A stretch of 19,186 bases of DNA. Source: SZUA-1535 sp964594175 (GTDB taxonomy: Archaea; Aenigmatarchaeota; Aenigmatarchaeia; Aenigmatarchaeales; SZUA-1535). Where the stretch lies: positions 1 to 19,186 of the forward strand of contig CAZQLM010000015.1 of assembly GCA_964594175.1 (NCBI GenBank). The letters run 5' to 3'. Numbering within the stretch: the first letter of the stretch is position 1; each line of letters begins with the position of its first letter. Positions 14,001 through 19,186 of this stretch are shown one piece after another. The notes under the pieces are model-generated. The model ran no database searches and had not been told where the DNA came from. It saw only the letters and a list, made by a program, of their open reading frames with translations. The position numbers and the translations under genes are program-made.

Positions 14001-16153
14001 GCTTGCTTTTCTAAACTTGCTATGTTTCCGCTTTCAAGTTCTACACCACATTCAGTAACGTTTTTAATTTCGATAAAATCAAAACCGAAACTCTCGTTTC
14101 CAGAATTATATGGTTTGAGCACAGTAAAATTAACTTTACATGGAGTGGCATTTCCTATTATATTAGCTTTAATCAACGTAAATTCGTCTATGAAAATTTC
14201 GCTTGCTGAAAAGCTTACGTTTGGTGGAAAGCTTATACTAGGCTCTATAACTTCGAAGCTTTCTGAATAGCTTGCACTGCTTCCGTTGGCAGGAAGGGCT
14301 TCTATTTTCATTCTCACCAAACCTGTTGCATTAGAAAAGGCATTCCACGTTACTTTACATTCTAACCCTGGCTTAATAGCTTGAATAATAAACTTTTTTT
14401 CAAAAGTTTCGCTTTCTGTAATGTTTATGCTTTCCTGACCATCTATTGTTAAATTTAAAGAAACGTTCCATACATCTCCGCTTACTGCCGAAATGCCAGC
14501 TATTATTGAAAAGTTTTGTTTATGTAACACGAAGTAATACGGAATTCTGAAATAGGGCTTTGCAACGCCAAAATTTACGAAGAAATGTGAATAATTTTCG
14601 CCTGCTCCGAAAGGAGAGCGAGCAAAAACAGCAGCGCTAATATTGTGTATTGCAGCTCGGAAAACAGGAATTGTTACATTAGCTTCACAAAGGTTTTGCT
14701 CGTAACATTTTGAAATGTTAAGAGAGATTACTCTTTTTACCTTTTCTAACGTACAAGAGCTTGTAATGTTAAAAAATGTTTCGTTGAGCAAAATATTTTC
14801 TATCTGTGAAGAATTTGTTATGTTGATTTTTATTTCAACGGTTTCTCCGTAATTAAGTGAAGTTTTGCTCAGCTTTATTTCCACAGAAAGATTTTTCGAA
14901 ATTATTTGAGCGGTTTTCTCGCTTTCTTCACTTGCGTTGTAATAAAGCTCTGGAGCGTCTGAAATGTTGCATTTTATTTCGAAAATTCCTTCCCGATCAG
15001 GAATAGGAATAGCTAAAGAAGCTATTCCGCTGGAATTTGTTAAAGAGCTTCCTATGAAACTTTCGTTTCTGTAAAAGCTTACATTATAGCTTTCTATTGG
15101 TTCAGAGGTATTAGCATCTACCACTTTACAACTAGCTAAAACGCTTTCTGTCGGATAAACATAAGAATCGTTAACATAAATTTCGCTGACTTTTGCAAAT
15201 CCATAAAACGCTAAGCCAATTTTCGGAAAACTCTTGTTGTAGCCGCCGTAAGAATCCTGAGCGTAAATGTAGGAAACTTCATAGTAGCCTGGTTGAGTTA
15301 CAACAAAAGAGTTTGAGCTTGACTGCAAATTATCGCTTGCCTGAGAGCTTGTGAAAGTTACAGTAAAATTAACCCAGTAAAGGTTTTTGCATTCTTTGCT
15401 TGATTCTAGCTTGTACTCGGCAAAGCTTCCAGAGAAATTATGCTTTGTTTTAGCTAAGGCTATATCTTTTATCTGCCATTTGCTTGCTATTTCTGCACTT
15501 TCGCCACGATGCAAAAGCGTTGCATTGCTTTGCCAATAAAGGAATTGCAAGGGTATGTAGGAAACGTTTAGATAAAACCAATCATGCGTTGTGCTTCGCC
15601 TGCTGTCAGAAGGACCTCTCGAATAATCAATTCCCCATCCAATTCCTGAGTGATTGAGCTTTGTTAGGTTGAAAAAATCTGTTGAATTAAAGCAAATCTT
15701 TGCGAAATTTTCTTGTGGAAGTTCGTTGCAGTCAAATTCATAGCTCTCAGCTTTCCACTTTCCACTTGAATTCTCGCCTGCGTAAATGTAGCAGAGAGTG
15801 TCACCATCTACATTGCCCCATTCCTTTTTTGATTTTATGCATGCAAAAACGCTGAGCACGCTAATGTCATGCTTTAAAGCATAAGAAATACCTTCACACA
15901 TGTATGCTTTATCTTCTCTTAAATTACGATATTCATCTACTACAACCGGTACTACTGTAACATTGCCTTTTCCATCTTGAGAAACGCACTCTACGCCTGG
16001 ATAGCTGCAGGAATTAAATGAAGTTTCATCTTCGTCAAAAAGGTGTTTTATCTCATAACTAGCATTTAAAAGCAGTGTTTCTGCAAAAACCGGAGTGATA
16101 AGTAGAAAAATTAGCGAAAAGCCAGCTAGCCACAAGCTTTCAAAAAGCTTCAT
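10976..16153 (-). CDS. Giant multidomain surface glycoprotein with membrane anchor and cytoplasmic tail
   Basis: A 1725-residue secreted protein anchored near its C-terminus. It has a signal peptide (1-24, ending VFA). A long ectodomain of beta-sandwich modules follows: an N-terminal cysteine-containing domain (about 25-205), Ig/CARDB-like repeats (about 320-415 and 420-520), and a discoidin (F5/8 C)-like domain (about 705-840, with AIDEDNVTYWSW and IYEIRVYP). Further Ig-like modules extend to about 1320. A Gly5 linker (about 1330) leads to a cysteine-rich module starting CNCTEW (about 1344). Next come a coiled-coil stalk (about 1500-1585), one membrane span (about 1588-1608) and a basic helical cytoplasmic tail of about 115 residues. 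By my reading it has 80-90 N-x-S/T sequons, as in heavily glycosylated archaeal surface proteins. It is probably an adhesin or S-layer-associated protein; ligand unknown. Confidence 0.85.
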   Translation of the reverse strand: MKLFESLWLAGFSLIFLLITPVFAETLLLNASYEIKHLFDEDETSFNSCSYPGVECVSQDGKGNVTVVPVVVDEYRNLREDKAYMCEGISYALKHDISVLSVFACIKSKKEWGNVDGDTLCYIYAGENSSGKWKAESYEFDCNELPQENFAKICFNSTDFFNLTKLNHSGIGWGIDYSRGPSDSRRSTTHDWFYLNVSYIPLQFLYWQSNATLLHRGESAEIASKWQIKDIALAKTKHNFSGSFAEYKLESSKECKNLYWVNFTVTFTSSQASDNLQSSSNSFVVTQPGYYEVSYIYAQDSYGGYNKSFPKIGLAFYGFAKVSEIYVNDSYVYPTESVLASCKVVDANTSEPIESYNVSFYRNESFIGSSLTNSSGIASLAIPIPDREGIFEIKCNISDAPELYYNASEESEKTAQIISKNLSVEIKLSKTSLNYGETVEIKINITNSSQIENILLNETFFNITSSCTLEKVKRVISLNISKCYEQNLCEANVTIPVFRAAIHNISAAVFARSPFGAGENYSHFFVNFGVAKPYFRIPYYFVLHKQNFSIIAGISAVSGDVWNVSLNLTIDGQESINITESETFEKKFIIQAIKPGLECKVTWNAFSNATGLVRMKIEALPANGSSASYSESFEVIEPSISFPPNVSFSASEIFIDEFTLIKANIIGNATPCKVNFTVLKPYNSGNESFGFDFIEIKNVTECGVELESGNIASLEKQAYANASYNQEDAYLAIDEDNVTYWSWGEASVFNVTFRKPDYAIARIEILWKKIVLEEVNATIKYLSPTGQIGVFRKNIPVPESKNITLFADFRPFKAGKLIINLTGGTNIYEIRVYPATPRVDKCYVFVKNFTSQNLTRSGFYNLSASVLTSAGSLINLENSSFFVKFGTPVLEISEETPSSMLIGKVEKYILRVKAFRGDLRNLTLNWSSVNTTYLDVNETEESNKTIAFLSNGNIEEVFWYVNAKSLPSGYSNFTVLTYVNATSEFANANSSTEFNVTLYPEDNIPPTIHSFWFEIFGVKTNKTNLNFTLSIIANVTDNIWVRGVNATIVYPQNYNATAKMKREGNLWNFTFSLDGLYLNETGNYSIRIEAIDINYTKTLSNFSELNVTNKLILVVESPKILNRGEFLNISVRDINNITLPFKVKFYFQANLSNGNYSISINNESLFFIYFLDSSQQTGKYKSFINASIYNNTANISFEFEVSNKLIINVIAPLENTAFEPGSAISGVDLPRIKVYNVRGDKEITNVNASVKCLNSSYSLQEHSISFGACGVFPNTISFAECMSKCYAPNSYGSVFRIEFFAKDSYNNSGNYSLSLKTISQTIVQESQIISSGGGGGISGFSPPVCNCTEWKDIGCGIGPCKEDEMYQERICTPANCSIEWRCIKHVKCRKKIISFEIDYTNTTVSVVKGINYSVFVFVSNSGEEKINLTSEAKAEICKLFYPQELSLGVGDVKVLKISIYCPLNITAQNDRISFRISGGNITKEGAVAIRIKNNPKIIEAFSLKKKWESVRKTVEELEKIGVKDEEIEKTKSEIETVLREIEESMRQDSSERLLKSVNKLEELVDKIEERLNSQDILIKKILAIAKANIHWIILSIFIFIYVSYLIFEVLKPYLKITKMISSLKAQEKDLIKARIETQKQFFMRKIDEKTFREMIVKRQHEILTIRAKIKNLTDEKQVLMKRVWNPLYTVKWLKSVLSKIPKVIYKVIERIKEYGALVYWRIRFR

Positions 16154-16162
16154 AAAATTAAC

Positions 16163-16180
16163 TTAACGAAAATTCGTTAA
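16163..16180. promoter_or_regulatory. Inverted repeat TTAACGAA-AA-TTCGTTAA between divergent genes
   Basis: A perfect 8-bp inverted repeat with a 2-bp spacer lies in the 63-bp gap between the surface glycoprotein gene (minus, ATG 16153) and HMG-CoA synthase (plus, ATG 16217). It sits between the two likely TATA elements (about 16181-16188 for minus; AATTATAA at 16185-16192 for plus) and the glycoprotein start, where a dimeric repressor could act. As RNA it would be only a weak A/T-rich hairpin, so a DNA operator is the likelier reading. Confidence 0.45.
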
Positions 16181-16216
16181 TAAAAATTATAAGTTTCTCT
16201 TTGCAAGATTTTATTT

Positions 16217-17251
16217 ATGCTCGGCATTGTTGGCTATGGCTGCTACATTCCAAAATACCGTATTACAGTAGAAGAAATCGCAAGCGTGTGGGGAGCGGAT
16301 GCAAGAAAAATAAAGCTTGGTTTGCTCGTTGAGGAAAAAGCTGTGGCAGGAGAGGATGAAGACACTGCTACAATAGCAGTTGAAGCTGCAAAAAACGCTT
16401 TGAAAATGGCTAAGATAAATCCAAGTGAAATAGAAGCAATTTATGTTGGGAGTGAATCCCATCCTTATGCTGTAAAACCTACAGCCACAATAATTGGAGA
16501 AGCAATCGGAGCTGGTAATAGCTATACTGCTGCTGATTTGGAATTTGCGTGCAAGGCAGGCACTGCAGGAATGCAGGCTTGTTTCGGCTTAGTTGAAGCA
16601 GGTTTTATAAAATACGGCTTAGCCATAGGGGCTGATACAGCTCAGGGCAAGCCAGGAGATGCTTTGGAATACACTGCTGCAAGCGGAGGAGCAGCTTTTG
16701 TTATAGGCAAAAATAAAGTTGTTGCAGAACTTTTGGCAACATGTTCTTTTTCTTCTGACACGCCTGATTTCTGGAGAAGACCATTTGAAAAATACCCTTC
16801 TCATGGCTCTCGTTTTACAGGTGAGCCTGCTTATTTTAAGCATGTGGTTAGCGCTGCAAAAATGCTTTGCGAAAAACTTTCTTGCAAAGCAAACGATTTT
16901 GATCATGTCGTATTTCACATGCCAAACGGAAAGTTTCCTTTAAGGGCTGCGAAAATTCTAGGGATAGCAAAGGAAAAGCTCGAAGCAGGATTAGTTGTAA
17001 GGGAAATCGGAAACACATATTCCGGCTCTTCTTTAATTGGCTTTTGCTCTGTGCTTGACAAAGCAAAGCCAGGAGAAAAAATAATGCTCATCTCTTACGG
17101 AAGCGGAGCTGGTAGCGATGCTTTTGCATTTGAAGTAACAGAGCTCATAGAGGAAAAGCGCAAGCTTGCTCCGAGCGTAGAGGAGTACATTCAGAGAAAA
17201 GAATACATAAGCTACACACGCTATGCAAAAATGCGCGGAAAGATAGAGTGA
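16217..17251 (+). CDS. Archaeal hydroxymethylglutaryl-CoA synthase
   Basis: This 344-residue thiolase-fold enzyme condenses acetyl-CoA with acetoacetyl-CoA to HMG-CoA, the first committed step of the mevalonate route to archaeal lipids. Catalytic residues are visible: E80 in GSESHPYAVKP, the acyl-binding C112 in EFACKAGTAG, and H234 in VFHMPNGKFP. GNTYSGSSLIGF and SYGSGAGSDAF near the C-terminus complete the active site. The length is that of the archaeal type rather than the longer eukaryotic form. It is cytosolic. The ATG has an AATTATAA box about 28 nt upstream and no Shine-Dalgarno. In many archaea this gene is followed by a thiolase and a DUF35 zinc-ribbon protein, with which it forms a complex; neither is adjacent here. 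Confidence 0.95.
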   Translation: MLGIVGYGCYIPKYRITVEEIASVWGADARKIKLGLLVEEKAVAGEDEDTATIAVEAAKNALKMAKINPSEIEAIYVGSESHPYAVKPTATIIGEAIGAGNSYTAADLEFACKAGTAGMQACFGLVEAGFIKYGLAIGADTAQGKPGDALEYTAASGGAAFVIGKNKVVAELLATCSFSSDTPDFWRRPFEKYPSHGSRFTGEPAYFKHVVSAAKMLCEKLSCKANDFDHVVFHMPNGKFPLRAAKILGIAKEKLEAGLVVREIGNTYSGSSLIGFCSVLDKAKPGEKIMLISYGSGAGSDAFAFEVTELIEEKRKLAPSVEEYIQRKEYISYTRYAKMRGKIE

Positions 17252-17286
17252 AAATTTTATTAATAATTAGTCACAATCATATATTC

Positions 17287-18390
17287 ATGAAAAAACCTAC
17301 TCTGAAAAAGGATAATAAGGTCGCGGTTATCTATGCATTCCTATTCATCGCGTTCGTTTCTATCTCTGCTTTTGCTCTCACTCAAAACGAAGTTTTTCAG
17401 AATACTCCAGCTTATCATCTTTTCAAAGAAATTTATGTCAAAATAGCAGATGAATTTTACCCTCTTTCTAATTGGATAAATTTCACATCTTTAAATGAAA
17501 TCTCTGTTCAGGGAAAAAGAATAACAAACGTAGCTCCACCTGCAGGAAAAAATGATGTTGCTACAAAAGGCTATGTAGATGCTGCTATGGGGCTTGCAGC
17601 AGGAGGTATGGGTTTGCAAGGCGTGCTTGTTTTGAGGGATAACGCAAATAATTATGGCATTTCAAGTGTGCCGCTTTCTTTGCCAAAGGCAAACTGCAAT
17701 GTGAAAATCACCGTTTGCGATTATGGAAACAATCCTCCAACCAAATTGATAATAGGAGCTGATCCTGTACCGAGGATAACGAAGAGTAGAATTAATGAGG
17801 TAGATTGGAGGTCAGTAGCAATAGAGGACGATGTTGATTCTAGTGCAAGCTGTGCCGATCCTGGTTGTGGTTGTTGTTGTTCTTGTACATGTCCAAGCGA
17901 TTCTAGTATATTTAGTTATTCTTACTATTGTAACTGTGAGTGTCCATATAAAGGGTGTTGTAGCCACCATACATGTGTTGTTTGTTGTCCCAATATAAAT
18001 CCTAACACAGGTAGCGATCTTATAACTTATAATTCTACAAGTCATGATTGTGTTTACTGTCCCTCTAGTTATCCTCATTATGATTCAGAAGATCAGGTCT
18101 GCTACGCAACTCCACGCTGTCCAGATCCGGAGCCAGATGAAGTCTTCATTCAGGAAGACGATGTAGATAATGTCTGCGTTTATTGCCCAAAGGATCATCC
18201 AATCTATGATGCAACAACAAAGCACTGTATAAGAGAAGCTAGCGTAGAAACAATAAAAGTCGGGAATTGCGCTACTTTGAGCACCACTTTAGAATCTGCA
18301 TTTACAGATGTTACTTTTGCAGATTCTAGTAACAATCCTTTGAGCACAGCAGACTATGTGGCAATAGCGTATTCATGTCCTGTTGAATAA
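17287..18390 (+). CDS. Secreted cysteine-rich protein with tail-fibre-like segment
   Basis: A 367-residue exported protein of unrecognised overall family. A basic N-terminus and a hydrophobic stretch (12-30, ending SAFA) form a signal peptide or anchor. Residues 76-98 (GKRITNVAPPAGKNDVATKG, then YVD) match a short segment common in phage tail fibres and some surface proteins, usually in trimeric stalks. Residues 189-234 hold 15 cysteines in 46 residues, including CGCCC. Two copies of CVYCP...YD...C (255-272 and 297-314) follow, with identical cysteine spacing. It is probably disulfide- or metal-stabilised outside the cell. ATG 17287 is chosen over 17248 because it begins the signal and has an ATTAATAATT box about 26 nt upstream. 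The signal peptidase gene follows after 17 nt. Confidence 0.75.
   Translation: MKKPTLKKDNKVAVIYAFLFIAFVSISAFALTQNEVFQNTPAYHLFKEIYVKIADEFYPLSNWINFTSLNEISVQGKRITNVAPPAGKNDVATKGYVDAAMGLAAGGMGLQGVLVLRDNANNYGISSVPLSLPKANCNVKITVCDYGNNPPTKLIIGADPVPRITKSRINEVDWRSVAIEDDVDSSASCADPGCGCCCSCTCPSDSSIFSYSYYCNCECPYKGCCSHHTCVVCCPNINPNTGSDLITYNSTSHDCVYCPSSYPHYDSEDQVCYATPRCPDPEPDEVFIQEDDVDNVCVYCPKDHPIYDATTKHCIREASVETIKVGNCATLSTTLESAFTDVTFADSSNNPLSTADYVAIAYSCPVE
18049..18228 (+). repeat. Two-copy cysteine repeat inside the secreted protein
   Basis: Codons 255-272 (18049-18102) and 297-314 (18175-18228) encode the same frame of residues: CVYCP, four residues later Y/I-D, then Cys, with cysteine spacings of 3 and 14 in both. 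The period is 42 residues. The second copy is preceded by EDDVD, which also occurs before the cysteine cluster (180-184), hinting at a third, expanded copy. The DNA of the copies has diverged, so the duplication is old. Confidence 0.65.
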
Positions 18391-18407
18391 CTGAACGGTG
18401 TTATAAA

Positions 18408-18947
18408 ATGAGAAAATTAGTTTTTCTTTTCGGTATTCTGCTAATTTCTGGAATTATCTTTGAAATTCTTAAGTTTTTAGCATTTAATTCAGTAACGTTT
18501 GAAAAAAGCAAAGTTTTTCCAAGCGAAATGTGTTACGAAAACATCTCTCTTAAGGTTCATGGTTCTTCTCTCGAGCCTATTATTAAAGAAGGGGAAAATG
18601 TTATTTTAATGAAAAACTACTACACATGCCACAAAATAAAGATCAACGATATAGTTGCATACAACTTTTCTGGAAAGAAATATCCTTTAATAAAAATAGT
18701 AAAAGCTTTGCCGGGAGATATACTTGAATTTAAGGGCTGTTACTTGCTAAGAAATGGAGAGGTTATAAAAAATAGCATGGGCAAGCCTTACTGCTTTACA
18801 GGAAGCAGAAGAGAGATGCTTAAGTTATATACGGGAAGGGAACTTTACGGCTATTTGCTTTTGGGCAACAAAATAACTGGAAGTTTGGATTCAAGTGTTT
18901 TCGGAATAGTTAGTAAAGAAGATATTATCGGAAAGATTTCCAAGTAG
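18408..18947 (+). CDS. Signal peptidase I, Ser/Lys type (S26 family)
   Basis: A 179-residue membrane peptidase that would remove signal peptides outside the membrane. One N-terminal span (about 5-26) anchors it. The nucleophile motif is HGSSLEP, with S54 as catalytic serine. The general base is K96 in LIKIVKALPGD, which aligns with LepB Lys145. The C-terminal box YLLLGNKITGSLDSSVFG (about 149-166) corresponds to the usual GDN...SxDSR..G, with Asn-Lys for Asp-Asn and Ser for Arg. Most archaeal and ER enzymes use His as the base, so the lysine makes this bacterial- or TraF-like. GGTG at 18397-18400 is a ribosome-binding site 7 nt before the ATG, and the cysteine-rich gene ends 17 nt upstream, so the two form an operon. 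The 3' end overlaps the PIN-like gene by 23 nt. Confidence 0.85.
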   Translation: MRKLVFLFGILLISGIIFEILKFLAFNSVTFEKSKVFPSEMCYENISLKVHGSSLEPIIKEGENVILMKNYYTCHKIKINDIVAYNFSGKKYPLIKIVKALPGDILEFKGCYLLRNGEVIKNSMGKPYCFTGSRREMLKLYTGRELYGYLLLGNKITGSLDSSVFGIVSKEDIIGKISK

Positions 18948-19186
18948 CTAAAAGTTTTTTATCAAAACTACATGGCTCAGAGTTTGTAACAAGAGAAAAA
19001 TAAATTACACAAGCACCAAAATAGGAGATTTTCTTTCCTACAGAAAGATAAAAATTCACAAGTTTATTAAAATCTTCTTTAATAATTTCAAATATCTCTG
19101 AATTTAAAAAGAACTCCCAAAGCTTTTCTGCATATTTCAAGTTTCTTTTATAAACAATTACAGTTAAAGTTTCTTTCACTATATCC
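18925..19186 (-). CDS. Probable PIN-domain (VapC-like) protein, C-terminal part, cut by window edge
   Basis: The frame is open to the right edge, so the N-terminus lies outside. The visible 87 residues begin DIVKETLTVIVYKR, which resembles the segment around the second acidic residue of PIN nucleases, and end near CSFDKKLLATWKSF, which resembles the terminal FDxxL strand. Between them is YFGACVIYFSLVTNSEP, aligned with the usual F-D-A-x-I motif but with Gly where the third acidic residue is expected (GGT codon; GAT would be Asp). Families of this type cleave RNA as toxins or in rRNA processing. With only the C-terminal part visible and this deviation, the call is tentative. A GTG at 19179 is in frame but is unlikely to be the true start. 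Confidence 0.45.
   Translation of the reverse strand, partial: DIVKETLTVIVYKRNLKYAEKLWEFFLNSEIFEIIKEDFNKLVNFYLSVGKKISYFGACVIYFSLVTNSEPCSFDKKLLATWKSFR

Noticed and set aside
10976..16153. Possibility that the 1725-codon frame is several genes or contains tandem DNA repeats
   Set aside because: The frame is uninterrupted, with one signal peptide and one terminal anchor; the Ig-like modules resemble each other only loosely and no DNA-level repeat was seen.
17812..18078. Open frame on the minus strand opposite the cysteine cluster, rich in Thr and Ile
   Set aside because: It is the mirror of the TGT/TGC-rich coding tract, has low complexity, and shows no ribosome-binding site or domain.
1..19186. 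CRISPR arrays, insertion sequences, prophage or integrase genes
   Set aside because: No regularly spaced repeats, transposase motifs or terminal inverted repeats were found; the tail-fibre-like segment at about 17512-17580 is too short to indicate a phage.

Overview
The window is archaeal. The evidence is the set of gene families (archaeal-type UMP kinase and CMP kinase, FtsY, an archaeal NEMF/RqcH protein, archaeal HMG-CoA synthase), TATA boxes about 26 nt upstream of ATG codons that look leaderless, and GGTG-type Shine-Dalgarno sites reserved mainly for genes inside operons. The DNA is A+T-rich. Genes are packed very tightly: tail-to-tail pairs overlap by 22-23 nt or abut with no gap, and same-strand genes overlap by 23-38 nt. 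A small-genome lineage, possibly DPANN, would fit, but I cannot fix the taxon from this sequence.

Layout. 65-140: tRNA-Thr(CGT) on the minus strand with an encoded CCA. 185-2805: a small membrane protein, an AmmeMemoRadiSam radical SAM enzyme, an unknown soluble protein, and a membrane-anchored winged-helix protein. 2783-4738: UMP kinase, diverging from a CMP-kinase-like protein across one shared TATA box, then a DJ-1/PfpI protein with a lipoprotein signal. 4803-6197 (minus): the SRP receptor FtsY and a small basic-tailed membrane protein. 6378-7084: two unknown small proteins, convergent. 7127-10263: ScpA, ScpB and RqcH/NEMF in an overlapping operon that joins chromosome organisation with ribosome quality control. 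10264-16153 (minus): a 1725-residue, sequon-dense surface glycoprotein whose 3' end overlaps the start of a KaiC/RAD55-type ATPase. 16217-17251: archaeal HMG-CoA synthase of the mevalonate pathway, divergent from the glycoprotein across an 8-bp inverted repeat. 17287-18947: a secreted, extremely cysteine-rich protein followed by a signal peptidase I with a Ser/Lys dyad. The right edge holds the C-terminal part of a probable PIN-domain protein.

Most of the window is informational and metabolic housekeeping. The parts that are not routine are two cell-surface modules: the giant glycoprotein with its KaiC-like ATPase, and the cysteine-rich protein with its adjacent signal peptidase. Other points worth checking are a DJ-1 gene with two in-frame starts that would give a lipoprotein and a cytosolic form, RqcH with both key aspartates replaced by glutamate, and symmetric TATA boxes shared by divergent genes. 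No CRISPR array, insertion sequence or rRNA was seen, and no gene-free stretch exceeds 300 bases.
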